From Ensifer sp. Root278 (GTDB lineage Bacteria; Pseudomonadota; Alphaproteobacteria; Rhizobiales; Rhizobiaceae): DNA of 64,000 bases. Positions 40,358 to 49,422 of this stretch are shown here, piece after piece. Where the stretch lies: assembly GCF_001429285.1 (NCBI RefSeq), contig NZ_LMJJ01000040.1:230281-294280 (forward strand). Reading direction: 5' to 3'. A model generated the notes under the pieces. The model did no database searches. It worked only from the letters and a program-made list of their open reading frames with translations, and was not told where the DNA came from. Both the position numbers and the translations under genes were made by a program. The first letter of the stretch is position 1. Every line of letters starts with the position of its first letter.

Positions 40358-41934
40358 TGCGGGATATCCTCATCGGCATAGATGCGGGTACGTCGGTCAT
40401 CAAATCGGTGGCCTTCGACCTGCGCGGTCGGCAGATCGCCATGGCGGCCCTGCCGAACGCCTATGAGGCCGTGGGCCGCGCCGGCAGCGTGCAGGATCTC
40501 GACCGCACCTGGGCCGATGCGGCAGCGACGCTCAAGCAGCTCTCCGACAAGATCGAAAACCTCCCTGGCCGTGTTGCCGCGATCGCGGTGACCGGTCAGG
40601 GGGACGGCACCTGGATGATCGACAGGGACGGCGCGCCTGTCGGCAAGGGCTGGCTCTGGCTCGATGCGCGCGCCGGCGAGACGGTGGAGCGGCTGCGCGC
40701 CGACAGCGGCGATATCGACCGCTTTCAAAGCACGGGCGTGGGGCTCGCCGCCTGCCAGCAGGGCCCGCAGCTTCGCTGGATGCGCGACCATGCGCCCGAG
40801 ATGCTCAACGGTGTCGCAACGACGTTCCATTGCAAGGACTGGCTCTATTTCAAGCTGACCGGCAAGCGGGCGACCGACCCATCCGAGGCCAATTTCAGCT
40901 TCGGCAATTTCCGCACCCGCAGCTACAACGACGACGTCATCGCCTTCCTCGGCCTCGAAAAGCTGAAGCATGTGCTGCCCGAGATCGTCGATGGTGCCTC
41001 GACCCATCACCTGCTTTCGGCCGAAGCCGCTCGCATCACGGGGCTCACCGAAGGCACGCCTGTTGTGCTCGGTTACGTCGATGTGGTCTGCACCGCGCTC
41101 GGTGCCGGCCTCTATGATCCCGGCACCGATACTGGCTGCTCGATCATCGGTTCGACCGGCATGCATATGCGACTGGCCAACGGTGCCGACGATGTGCGCC
41201 TCAACCGCGACTTGACCGGCTACACCATGTGCATGCCGATCCCGGGCACCTATGCGCAGATGCAGTCGAATATGGCAGCGACGCTCAACATCGACTGGAT
41301 CCTGTCGGTGGCATCCGGGCTGCTCAAGGGCATGGGCGTCGAAAAATCGAAGGACGAACTGCTTTCCCATGTCGACGGCTGGCTTGCGGACGCCAAGGAC
41401 ACGCCGCTGATCTTCCAGCCCTATATCTCGGAGGCGGGCGAGCGCGGGCCTTTCGTCGACGCCTCGGCCCGCGCCTCCTTCGTCGGCCTCTCGATCACCC
41501 ACGGCTTCGGCGACATGGTGAAGGCGGTCTTTGACGGGCTCGCCATGGCGGCGCGCGATTGCTACGCGGAAATGGGGCCGCTGCCGGCGCGCATCCAGCT
41601 GACGGGTGGTGCTGCCCGCAGCGCCTCGCTCCGCCGCATCCTCGGAGCGGCGCTCGGCGCCAGCGTCCAGACGAGCGAACGGGAAGAGGCGGGTGCTGCC
41701 GGTGCTGCCATGATCGCCGCCGTCTCGCTCGGCATCTATCCCTCGATGGCCGATTGCCTCGGCGATTGGGTCACCCCCTACCAACGACCGGCGGAAGCCG
41801 CCGATCCGGTGCTTAGCTGTCGCTTTGACGAACTCTTCCCCGCCTACCAGCAGTCGCGAACAGCGCTCAGACCCGTCTGGCACGCACTCTCCCAAGGTGT
41901 TGACGCCGGAAATCAACAGGAAAGACCGAAATGA
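40357..41934 (+). CDS. eryA: FGGY-family polyol kinase, EryA-like
   Basis: 525 residues. N-terminal phosphate-binding motif GIDAGTSVIKSVAFD, second domain adenosine motif ~LTGGAARSASLRRI. Length and position among eryB/C/D homologues fit EryA, which phosphorylates erythritol to L-erythritol 4-phosphate using ATP. The start overlaps the stop of ATPase 2, so uptake and phosphorylation are translationally coupled. Related FGGY kinases act on xylulose or ribitol, so the substrate could be another polyol. Confidence 0.75.
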   Translation: MRDILIGIDAGTSVIKSVAFDLRGRQIAMAALPNAYEAVGRAGSVQDLDRTWADAAATLKQLSDKIENLPGRVAAIAVTGQGDGTWMIDRDGAPVGKGWLWLDARAGETVERLRADSGDIDRFQSTGVGLAACQQGPQLRWMRDHAPEMLNGVATTFHCKDWLYFKLTGKRATDPSEANFSFGNFRTRSYNDDVIAFLGLEKLKHVLPEIVDGASTHHLLSAEAARITGLTEGTPVVLGYVDVVCTALGAGLYDPGTDTGCSIIGSTGMHMRLANGADDVRLNRDLTGYTMCMPIPGTYAQMQSNMAATLNIDWILSVASGLLKGMGVEKSKDELLSHVDGWLADAKDTPLIFQPYISEAGERGPFVDASARASFVGLSITHGFGDMVKAVFDGLAMAARDCYAEMGPLPARIQLTGGAARSASLRRILGAALGASVQTSEREEAGAAGAAMIAAVSLGIYPSMADCLGDWVTPYQRPAEAADPVLSCRFDELFPAYQQSRTALRPVWHALSQGVDAGNQQERPK

Positions 41935-42968
41935 AGAAGATAGCCATTATCGGCGACCGGTTCATGCTGCCGGACGTCTTCCGCGACAAGATCGTCGAGG
42001 CGACCGGCAACGGCCATGACATCCGCACGCTCGAACTGCCCTGGCCCGATGTGCCGATGGAGCACGGCTATGCCGTCGAAGGCATGGACGGGCTGAAGGA
42101 ATACCTCGGCAAGCCCGAGGACATCGTCGAATTCATCGGTGACGCGGAAATCCTGGTGACGCAGCTGGCGCCGCTGTCGCGAGGGATGCTTGCGGCACTG
42201 CCCGGCCTCAAGCTCGTCGCGGTCTCGCGCGGCGGACCTGTGAATATCGACATGGGTGCGGCGCGCGACGCAGGTGTGCGCGTCGTCAACACGCCCGGCC
42301 GCAATGCGAGCGCCGTTGCCGAATTCACGCTCGGCGCGATCCTCGCCGAGACGCGGCTGATCCGCACCGGGCATGAGGCGCTGCGCAAGGGCGAATGGCG
42401 CGGCGATCTCTATCGCGCCGACCGCACCGGCCGCGAACTCTGCGAAATGACCGTTGGCGTCATCGGTTACGGCAATATCGGCACGAAGGTCGTGCGTCTG
42501 CTGCGCGCCTTCGGCACCAAGGTGCTGGTGCACGACCCCTATGTGCAGCTTTCGGCGGACGACCTCAATGCTGGCGTCGAGCAGGTCTCGCTCGACGATC
42601 TTCTGTCCCGCTCGGACCTCGTGACGCTGCATCCCCGCGTCACGGAGGAGACGCGCAATATGATGAACGCCGAGACCTTCGCCAAGATGAAGCCGGGCGC
42701 GATCTTCGTGAACACGGCGCGTGGCCCGCTCTGCGACTACGACGCGCTCTATGAAAACCTGCTGAGCGGCCATCTCTCGGCGGCGATGCTGGAGACCTTC
42801 GCCGTGGAGCCGGTACCGGAGGATTGGCCGCTGCTGCAACTCCCCAATGTGACGCTGACGCCGCATATCGCCGGCGCCTCGGTGCGCACCGTGACCTTTG
42901 CCGCCGAAATGGCGGCCGAGGAAGTCCGCCGCTACATCGCCGGCCTGCCGCCGGTTCATCCCTGCTGA
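41931..42968 (+). CDS. D-isomer-specific 2-hydroxyacid dehydrogenase
   Basis: 345 residues, phosphoglycerate-dehydrogenase-like. NAD motif GVIGYGNIGTKV (~175-186), catalytic Arg in NTARGPLCD, Glu in the LETFAVEP segment, and catalytic His in LTPHIAGAS. The ~30-residue N-terminal variation (MKKIAIIGDRFMLPDVFRDK) is unusual for this family. It overlaps the kinase stop by 4 bp. It is not part of the defined erythritol route, so it probably oxidises or reduces a tetronate, glycerate or similar acid in a side branch. Confidence 0.8.
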   Translation: MKKIAIIGDRFMLPDVFRDKIVEATGNGHDIRTLELPWPDVPMEHGYAVEGMDGLKEYLGKPEDIVEFIGDAEILVTQLAPLSRGMLAALPGLKLVAVSRGGPVNIDMGAARDAGVRVVNTPGRNASAVAEFTLGAILAETRLIRTGHEALRKGEWRGDLYRADRTGRELCEMTVGVIGYGNIGTKVVRLLRAFGTKVLVHDPYVQLSADDLNAGVEQVSLDDLLSRSDLVTLHPRVTEETRNMMNAETFAKMKPGAIFVNTARGPLCDYDALYENLLSGHLSAAMLETFAVEPVPEDWPLLQLPNVTLTPHIAGASVRTVTFAAEMAAEEVRRYIAGLPPVHPC

Positions 42969-42978
42969 GGTGACAGTT

Positions 42979-43641
42979 ATGAGCGAACGCGAACTGCGCC
43001 AGTCGATCGTCGACCATTGCCGCCACATGAACGCCATCGGGCTCAACCAGGGCACGTCGGGCAATATCAGCCTGCGCCACGGCGAGACCATGCTGGTGAC
43101 GCCCTCGGGCATTCCCTATGACGAGATGACGTCCGAGATGATCGTCGCCATGCAGATCGAGGGCGAATACGGAAGCTGGTCAGGGCCGAAGAAGCCGTCG
43201 GTCGAATGGCCGTTTCACCTGGATATCCTGCGCGCTCGGCCGGAGGTCTGTGCCGTCGTCCACACCCATGCGATGTATTCGACCATTCTGGCGATCGCCC
43301 GCAAGCCGATCCCGGCGTGCCACTACATGATCGCGGCCTTCGGCGGCAGTGATGTGCGCGTCGCGGACTACGAGCGCTATGGCACCAAGGCGCTCTCCGA
43401 CAGCGTCTTGCGCGCCCTCGAAGGCCGCAGTGCCTGCCTGATGGCGAACCACGGCATGATCGCGACCGGCGCGAGCCTGGAGAAGGCGATGTGGGCGGCG
43501 GTCGAGCTCGAGACGATCGCCAAGCAGTACTACCACACGCTGCTGATCGGCGGCCCGGTGCTCCTGTCGGAGGCCGAGATATCAGGCGTGATCGAGGGCT
43601 TCTCCACCTATGGCCTGCAGGACAAGACGAAGGCGGCGTGA
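42979..43641 (+). CDS. Class II aldolase/adducin-fold protein (FucA/AraD/OtnC-like)
   Basis: 220 residues from the ATG at 42979; a longer frame starts inside the preceding gene and is rejected. NQGTSGNISLR (N-terminal phosphate loop), zinc histidines in HTHAMYS and the conserved ANHGMIA are present. Members include L-fuculose-phosphate aldolase, ribulose-5-phosphate 4-epimerase and 3-oxo-tetronate-4-phosphate decarboxylase (OtnC, similar length). Next to a 2-hydroxyacid dehydrogenase and polyol kinase, either a ketose-phosphate aldolase or an OtnC-type decarboxylase would fit. Confidence 0.8.
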   Translation: MSERELRQSIVDHCRHMNAIGLNQGTSGNISLRHGETMLVTPSGIPYDEMTSEMIVAMQIEGEYGSWSGPKKPSVEWPFHLDILRARPEVCAVVHTHAMYSTILAIARKPIPACHYMIAAFGGSDVRVADYERYGTKALSDSVLRALEGRSACLMANHGMIATGASLEKAMWAAVELETIAKQYYHTLLIGGPVLLSEAEISGVIEGFSTYGLQDKTKAA

Positions 43642-43674
43642 GGCATGGCGGCGATGGCGACAGGAGTAACGACG

Positions 43675-45189
43675 GTGGGTTCCGAGACCAGAGTGTATGA
43701 TCTGTTTGTCATCGGCGGCGGCGTCAATGGCGCGGGCATTGCGCGCGACGCCGCCGGGCGAGGGCTTTCGGTTCTCTTGTGCGAGAAGGACGATCTGGCG
43801 CAGGGCACGAGCTCGCGTTCGGGCAAGCTGGTGCATGGCGGTCTGCGCTATCTCGAATATTACGAGTTTCGTCTGGTGCGCGAGGCGCTGATCGAACGCG
43901 AGGTGCTGCTTCAGTCCGCGCCGCACATCATCTGGCCGATGCGTTTCGTGCTGCCGCACAACCCGGAGGATCGGCCGGCCTGGCTCGTGCGGCTCGGGCT
44001 CTTCCTCTATGACCATCTCGGCGGACGCAAACGGCTGCCGGGGACGCGGAGCCTCAATCTTTCGACCGCGCCTGAGGGCGCGCCGATCAAGCGCGAGTAT
44101 CGCAGGGCGTTCGAGTATTCCGACTGTTGGGTGGATGACGCCCGCCTCGTGGTTCTGAACGCGCTCGATGCACGCTCCCGTGGCGCCCGGGTCTTGACGC
44201 GCACCGCCTGCAGCGCGATCCGCCGGCGGGACGGGCTCTGGTTTATCGAGATGACCGATACGCGAACCGGGGCGAAGACCGAGGCGAGGGCGCGGTGTGT
44301 GGTCAACACGGCCGGCCCCTGGGTCAACGACGTCATCGGCCGGATCGGCGGGCTGAACTCCAGCCGCAGCGTGCGCCTGGTCAAGGGCAGCCACATCGTC
44401 GTGCCGAAGTTCTGGGAGGGACGGCAGGCCTACCTGGTGCAGAACCCGGACAAGCGGGTGATCTTCATCAACCCCTACCAGAATGACCTGGCGCTGATCG
44501 GGACGACGGATATCCCTTACGAAGGCCGGCCGGAGGACGTATCGGCCGACGGCAACGAGATCAGCTATCTGCTGAAGTCGGTAAACCGCTACTTCAAGCA
44601 ACAACTGACCTCTGACGATATCGTCTACAGCTTCTCCGGCGTGCGCCCACTCTATGACGACAATGCCGAAAACCCCTCCGCCGTCACCCGCGACTACATC
44701 TTCGAGGTCGATGCGGCCGATGGCCAGGCGCCTCTGCTCTCGGTCTTCGGCGGCAAGATCACCACGTTCCGCAAGCTTTCCGAACATGCATTGGAACGGC
44801 TGAAGCCCTTCTTCCACAAGATGGGGCCAGCCTGGACGGCGAGCGCGCATCTGCCGGGCGGCGATATGGCGGATGCCGATTTCGAGCAGTTCCTGGGTGA
44901 TCTCAAGGCGCGCTACCGCTGGCTGCCCGCCGATCTCGCCAAGCATTATGCGCGGCTCTACGGCACGCGGACGCATGCGCTGCTCGCCGGTGCCACCGCG
45001 GTCGAGGATCTCGGGCGGGCCTTCGGTTCGCTCCTTCGTGAGCGCGAGGCGCGCTTCCTCATCGAAAACGAATGGGCGCTGACGGCGGACGACATTCTCG
45101 ACCGTCGGACAAAACACGGCCTGCACATGACACTGGCCGAGCGGCAGGCCTTCACCCATTGGCTGGAACGCCAGCAGGCGGCGGCCTGA
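43675..45189 (+). CDS. eryB: EryB-like FAD-dependent polyol-phosphate dehydrogenase
   Basis: 504 residues from a GTG at 43675, chosen because AGGAG (43662-43666) lies 8 bases before it and the length then matches EryB (~500); an ATG at 43645 is the alternative. GlpD family: FAD motif VIGGGVNGAGIARDAAGRG near the N-terminus, then the GTSSRSGKLVHGGLRYLE segment. EryB oxidises L-erythritol 4-phosphate to L-3-tetrulose 4-phosphate at the membrane, feeding electrons to quinone. A plain glycerol-3-phosphate dehydrogenase is the alternative but fits the context less well. Confidence 0.82.
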   Translation: MGSETRVYDLFVIGGGVNGAGIARDAAGRGLSVLLCEKDDLAQGTSSRSGKLVHGGLRYLEYYEFRLVREALIEREVLLQSAPHIIWPMRFVLPHNPEDRPAWLVRLGLFLYDHLGGRKRLPGTRSLNLSTAPEGAPIKREYRRAFEYSDCWVDDARLVVLNALDARSRGARVLTRTACSAIRRRDGLWFIEMTDTRTGAKTEARARCVVNTAGPWVNDVIGRIGGLNSSRSVRLVKGSHIVVPKFWEGRQAYLVQNPDKRVIFINPYQNDLALIGTTDIPYEGRPEDVSADGNEISYLLKSVNRYFKQQLTSDDIVYSFSGVRPLYDDNAENPSAVTRDYIFEVDAADGQAPLLSVFGGKITTFRKLSEHALERLKPFFHKMGPAWTASAHLPGGDMADADFEQFLGDLKARYRWLPADLAKHYARLYGTRTHALLAGATAVEDLGRAFGSLLREREARFLIENEWALTADDILDRRTKHGLHMTLAERQAFTHWLERQQAAA

Positions 45190-45200
45190 AGGAGACTGAG

Positions 45201-46253
45201 ATGCGAAGTCTGGAATTCGAAGCGCTTCTCGATCTTTCGGCCCGTATCGGGTCGGATCCGCTGCTGGTGCAGGGGGCGGGCGGCAATACCTCGATCAAGG
45301 AGGGTGGGGCGCTCTGGATCAAGGCCTCGGGCTTCTGGCTGGCCCATGCGCGCCAGCGCGATGTCATGGTGCCGGTGGCGCTCGATCCCTTGCTCGATGC
45401 GCTGGAGCGGAGCGATCCGGCGACGGAGAAGGCCCAGGACTTCGTGATTGCCGAGCGCAACCCCTCGGGCCTGCGCCCTTCGATCGAAACGACGGTGCAT
45501 GCGCTGATGCCGCAAAGAGTGGTCGTGCATGTGCACTGCGTCGAGACGATCGCGACGGCCGTGCAGACCAACGGTGCTGCGATCGCCGCCGAGCGGCTTG
45601 CCGGCTTTCCGCATGTCTTTGTGCCCTATGCGCGGCCGGGCCTGCCGCTGGCCAGGGCGATCGCCGAACGGGTGCAGGACAACACATCGGTGCTGGTCCT
45701 CGGCAATCATGGCCTTGTCGTCGCTGCCGAGAGCGTGGTCGATGCGACCATCCTGCTGACCGACATCACGCGCTGCCTGACCGGGCAGAGGCGGGAGGCG
45801 CCGACGGCGGATGTGGCGGCCCTTTCGCGGCTTGCCGTCGACAGCGACTACCGGCTGCCGGAGGATCCGTACCTGCACGCGGTGGCGGCCGACCTCGACA
45901 GCTGCCGGCTTGCCGCCGGCGGCAGCCTCTATCCCGACCACGTGATTTTCCTCGGCAAGGGCGTCGTAGTAGCCGCTCCCGGCGAGACCGCGCTTGCGAT
46001 CGAGGCGAAGCGGCGTGCTGCCGGCGAGAGCCTGCCGCCGTTGCTGCTTTTCCCCGGCAAGGGCGTGCTGGTGCAGAAGGAGATGTCCGCCGGCGCCTTC
46101 GCCATGGCGCGGTGCCTTGCCGACGTGACGGCACGCATTCCGGCGGATGCTCGCCTGCGCTACCTGACGGAAGCGGAAAACGCGGAACTTCTCGGATGGG
46201 ATGCTGAGAAATACCGCCAGCAGCTCAACTGCGCCGGACAGGTGCTGCAATGA
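45201..46253 (+). CDS. Class II aldolase-fold protein with C-terminal extension
   Basis: 350 residues from the ATG at 45201 (AAGGAGA upstream). Residues ~10-215 are a class II aldolase domain (VQGAGGNTSIKEGGALWIKA; VHVHCVETIATAV; VLGNHGLVV), as in the N-terminal half of RhaD-type bifunctional enzymes. The ~120-residue C-terminal part (YPDHVIFLGKGVVVA; LFPGKGVLVQKEMSAG) resembles the linker before the dehydrogenase domain in those proteins, with the dehydrogenase itself missing. Coupled to kinase 2 (ATGA). A ketose-phosphate aldolase working on the product of kinase 2 is a reasonable guess. Confidence 0.75.
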   Translation: MRSLEFEALLDLSARIGSDPLLVQGAGGNTSIKEGGALWIKASGFWLAHARQRDVMVPVALDPLLDALERSDPATEKAQDFVIAERNPSGLRPSIETTVHALMPQRVVVHVHCVETIATAVQTNGAAIAAERLAGFPHVFVPYARPGLPLARAIAERVQDNTSVLVLGNHGLVVAAESVVDATILLTDITRCLTGQRREAPTADVAALSRLAVDSDYRLPEDPYLHAVAADLDSCRLAAGGSLYPDHVIFLGKGVVVAAPGETALAIEAKRRAAGESLPPLLLFPGKGVLVQKEMSAGAFAMARCLADVTARIPADARLRYLTEAENAELLGWDAEKYRQQLNCAGQVLQ

Positions 46254-47530
46254 GCGGTGACAAGCTGGTCCTCGGCATCGATATTGGCACCTCGGGCGCG
46301 CGGGCAGTGGCCATGGCCGCGGATGGCGTCGTCGTCGCATCGGGTGCGGCGAGACTCGCGTCCTTCTCCGGGGATCATCGCGATCCCATCGGCTGGTGGA
46401 AGGCGGTGCAGGCGGCGCTCGGCGAAACGCTCGGAAGTATCGACAGGCGACAGGTTACAGCGCTCGCGATCGACGGCACGTCCGGAACGATGCTGCCGGT
46501 CGATCAAAGCGGTGCGCCGCTGGCGACGCCGATGATGTACAACGATCCGGTTGCCGACCGGGCTCTTCTCGATGCGGTTTCCGCCCATGCGCCGCGGGAG
46601 AGTGCTGCCCATGGCGCCACATCCGGCCTTGCCAAGCTTCTCGCCTTCCAGTCGGTGCCGGATGTTTTCCGGGTGATCCATCAAGCCGATTGGCTCGCCG
46701 GGCACTTCACCGGGCTCTATGATGTCTCCGACGAAAACAATGCCCTCAAGACTGGCTACGACCCGGTATCACGCTCGTGGCCGGAGTGGATCGGAAGGAC
46801 GGGGGCGCGTGTCGAGCTTTTGCCAGACGTGCTGCCAGCCGGCGCGCCGATCGCGACCATCGCGCCGGCGGCGGCCGAAGCCTTTGATCTACCGGCCGGC
46901 GTGGTGATCGTTGCCGGCACCACGGACGGGTGCGCCTCGTTCCTGGCAACGGGCGCCGATCAGCCGGGGGACGGCGTCAGCGCGCTTGGCACGACTTTGA
47001 CGGTGAAGATGCTCTCCGAACGGCCGCTGTTTGCGCCGGAATATGGGCTCTACAGCCACCGCATCGGCGAGATGTGGCTTGCGGGTGGGGCATCCAATAC
47101 CGGCGGGGTGGTGCTCGCCGAGCATTTCTCGCCGGAAAGGATCGCCGTGCTTTCTGAGGAGATCAACCCGGTCGTCGATACCGGGCTCGACTACTATCCG
47201 CTCGTCAAACCCGGCGAGCGTTTTCCGGTCGCCGATTCGGATTTTCTGCCGCGGATGAGCCCACGGCCGGCCGACGATGCGACCTTTCTGAAGGCAATCT
47301 TCGAAGGCATCGCCGGGGTCGAGAGCCTTGCCTACCAGCGGCTGACCGAGCTCGGCGGACCGGCGCTCCGTTCGCTCCGCAGCGTCGGCGGCGGCGCGAA
47401 GAATGTGGCCTGGACCGCGATCCGCATGCGCAAGCTCGGCGTCCCATTCCTGCCGGTTCTGTCCGAAGAGGCAGCCGCCGGCACGGCGCGGCTTGCGCTT
47501 GCCGGCGCCAGAAAGGCGGGTGTGCTGTGA
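46250..47530 (+). CDS. FGGY-family carbohydrate kinase 2 (ribulokinase/xylulokinase-like)
   Basis: 426 residues, shorter than EryA. GIDIGTSGARAVAMA near the N-terminus, VAGTTDGCASFLATGA and SVGGGAKNVAWTAIR in the second domain. It resembles the compact D-ribulose kinases of bacteria and plants rather than XylB. Start overlaps the aldolase stop and stop overlaps the HAD start, so aldolase-kinase-HAD form one tightly coupled block inserted between eryB and eryC. Substrate unknown; probably a ketose or tetrulose. Confidence 0.78.
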   Translation: MSGDKLVLGIDIGTSGARAVAMAADGVVVASGAARLASFSGDHRDPIGWWKAVQAALGETLGSIDRRQVTALAIDGTSGTMLPVDQSGAPLATPMMYNDPVADRALLDAVSAHAPRESAAHGATSGLAKLLAFQSVPDVFRVIHQADWLAGHFTGLYDVSDENNALKTGYDPVSRSWPEWIGRTGARVELLPDVLPAGAPIATIAPAAAEAFDLPAGVVIVAGTTDGCASFLATGADQPGDGVSALGTTLTVKMLSERPLFAPEYGLYSHRIGEMWLAGGASNTGGVVLAEHFSPERIAVLSEEINPVVDTGLDYYPLVKPGERFPVADSDFLPRMSPRPADDATFLKAIFEGIAGVESLAYQRLTELGGPALRSLRSVGGGAKNVAWTAIRMRKLGVPFLPVLSEEAAAGTARLALAGARKAGVL

Positions 47531-48372
47531 CGGTTATCGAGACGATCGCCGGCCTCAGCGAGATTGCCGATCGCTACGACGCCTTCCTGATCGACCAGTT
47601 CGGCGTGCTGCGCGACGGGCGCGGTCCGTATCCGGTGGCGGCCGACACGCTGGTGCGGCTGAAGGATGCCGGAAAACGCATCATCATCCTCTCCAACTCG
47701 GGCAAACGTTCCGCGGAGAACGACCGTCGCCTTGTAGACATCGGCTTTGCCGCCGGCAGCTGGGACTGGTTCCTGACTTCGGGGGAGGTCGCCTGGCAGA
47801 TCCTCAAGCGAGAAGGCGCAGGCAGCGCAGGCACGCCGCGCAAGTGCCTGCTGATCAGCCGTGACAACGATCTGTCGCCGATCAAAGGGCTCGACCTCGA
47901 GCGCACGACAAGCGGCGCTGATGCCGATATCGTGCTGCTTTCGGCGAGCGAAGGCGATCTCTATCCGCTCTCTCACTATGAGGCGCTGCTGGCACCGGCG
48001 GCCGCGCGTGGCGTTCCCTGCCTCTGTACCAATCCCGACAAGGTGATGCTGACGAAGACGGGTACCGCCTTTGGTGCCGGTCGCATCGCCGACCTCTACG
48101 AAGAACTTGGCGGCAAGGTGCGCTGGATCGGCAAGCCCTTCGCCGACATCTACGCGCTCGCGCTCGACTTCCTCGGTCATCCCGATCCGACGCGGGTCTG
48201 TGCCATCGGCGACAGCATAGAGCATGACATCGCCGGTGCGGCGAATGCGGGGCTGCATTCCGTGCTGGTGACGACCGGGATCCTGGAACACGCCGTGGAC
48301 GAGGAACGTCGCCGGCTCTTTGCCGAGCACGGCGCGTCTCCCGATTTCATCCTTCCGAAATTTCACTGGTAG
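47527..48372 (+). CDS. HAD superfamily class IIA hydrolase-like protein
   Basis: 281 residues; GTG start overlapping the previous stop (GTGA). Class IIA HAD fold with cap domain (IIILSNSGKRSAEN; RWIGKPFADIYALALDFLG; AIGDSIEHDIAGAANAG). Motif I reads LIDQFGVLRDG: the nucleophile Asp is present, but the second Asp of D-x-D (acid/base) is Phe, as in an alphaproteobacterial subfamily where an aromatic occupies this place. It may be a weak phosphatase, a sugar-phosphate-binding protein or a damage-control enzyme for this pathway. Confidence 0.78.
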   Translation: MTVIETIAGLSEIADRYDAFLIDQFGVLRDGRGPYPVAADTLVRLKDAGKRIIILSNSGKRSAENDRRLVDIGFAAGSWDWFLTSGEVAWQILKREGAGSAGTPRKCLLISRDNDLSPIKGLDLERTTSGADADIVLLSASEGDLYPLSHYEALLAPAAARGVPCLCTNPDKVMLTKTGTAFGAGRIADLYEELGGKVRWIGKPFADIYALALDFLGHPDPTRVCAIGDSIEHDIAGAANAGLHSVLVTTGILEHAVDEERRRLFAEHGASPDFILPKFHW

Positions 48373-48386
48373 CCGGGAGTAAGGTC

Positions 48387-49325
48387 GTGGCCTTCACGCT
48401 GTCGCTCAACACCAATCCGCTGGTCAACCGCTTCGCCGAGGCCGACGACCTGATCGACACGATCGCCGAGAAGATCGGCATCGGCTACGTGCAGCTGACG
48501 CATGAATTCGTCAATCCGGGCTGGCCGGCGGCGACGATCGCCAAGACCGTCAGGCAGTTTCGCAAAGCGCTGGACCGCACCGGGGTGAAGATCACCTCGG
48601 GCATGACCGGCCCCTATGGCCGGCTCAACCATTTCGGCCATCCGGATCCGGATGTGAGGCGCTACTATGTCGACTGGTTCAAGACCTTTGCCGATATCTC
48701 CGCCGAGCTCGGCGCCTCCGGCATGGGCACGCAGTTCGCGATCTTCACGCTGAGGGATTACGACGATCCGGCGCGGCGCGAGGAGATGATGCGGATCGCC
48801 ATCGAATGCTGGCGCGAAGTGGCAGAGCACGGCAAGGCGGCGGGGCTCTCCTACGTCTTCTGGGAGCCGATGTCGGTCGGCCGCGAATTCGGCCACACGA
48901 TCGAGGAATGCCGATCGCTCGACCGGCGGCTGGCCGAGGCCGATCTGCCGATTCCAATGAAGATGATGGTCGACATCGACCATGGCGACGTCACCTCGGA
49001 CAATCCCGATGATATCGATCCCTATGCCTGGGCCGGGGCGTTTCCCGAGCGTTCGCCGATCATCCACATCAAGCAGTCATCAATGAACAAGGGCGGCCAT
49101 TGGCCGTTTACCGCTGCCTACAACCGGGACGGCCGCATCACGCCGGAGAAGCTGATCGGCGCGGTCAAGGCTGGCGGCGGCACCGACAACGAGATCTGCC
49201 TCGAGCTTTCCTTCCGCGAGCGCGAGCCGACCGACCACACCGTCGTGGAGATGATCCGGGAGTCGGTGGAGTTCTGGGAACCCCACATCGATACCGGTTT
49301 CAATCGCCCACAGAAATCACATTGA
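48387..49325 (+). CDS. eryC: EryC-like tetrulose-4-phosphate racemase (xylose isomerase-like TIM barrel)
   Basis: 312 residues; GTG start at 48387 with GGGAG upstream. Xylose-isomerase-like TIM barrel with metal/substrate residues in the segments YVFWEPMSVGREFGHT, MMVDIDHGD, IIHIKQSSMNKGGHWPF and CLELSFRERE. In Brucella EryC interconverts L-3-tetrulose 4-phosphate and D-3-tetrulose 4-phosphate (older literature called it a dehydrogenase). Followed by eryR and the two isomerase genes that complete the route to D-erythrose 4-phosphate. Confidence 0.82.
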   Translation: MAFTLSLNTNPLVNRFAEADDLIDTIAEKIGIGYVQLTHEFVNPGWPAATIAKTVRQFRKALDRTGVKITSGMTGPYGRLNHFGHPDPDVRRYYVDWFKTFADISAELGASGMGTQFAIFTLRDYDDPARREEMMRIAIECWREVAEHGKAAGLSYVFWEPMSVGREFGHTIEECRSLDRRLAEADLPIPMKMMVDIDHGDVTSDNPDDIDPYAWAGAFPERSPIIHIKQSSMNKGGHWPFTAAYNRDGRITPEKLIGAVKAGGGTDNEICLELSFREREPTDHTVVEMIRESVEFWEPHIDTGFNRPQKSH

Positions 49326-49366
49326 AAGATCACAAAATCACACCATAGAAATTGAAATATCACAAA
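49322..49366. promoter_or_regulatory. Candidate EryR operator: two direct repeats 30 bp apart
   Basis: TTGAAAGATCACAAA (49322-49336) and TTGAAATATCACAAA (49352-49366) differ at one base and are spaced exactly 30 bp apart, immediately after the eryC stop and ~60 bp before eryR. DeoR regulators often bind such repeats. This implies an internal, autoregulated promoter for eryR-tpiB-rpiB. The AAATATCAC core also occurs in the eryD leader. Confidence 0.65.
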
Positions 49367-49422
49367 TAGGTGTTATCTTCTCACGGTGAGCGCGGCCATG
49401 GCTGCGCGTGATCGGGACCGAG

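Noticed and set aside
40120-41916. 598-codon minus-strand frame opposite eryA
   Set aside because: Antisense shadow of a well-supported kinase; composition typical of reverse-frame GC-rich DNA.
41931-42968. Assigning this as biosynthetic phosphoglycerate dehydrogenase SerA
   Set aside because: It lacks the C-terminal ACT/regulatory domain and sits inside a polyol catabolic operon; only the broader 2-hydroxyacid dehydrogenase family is supported.
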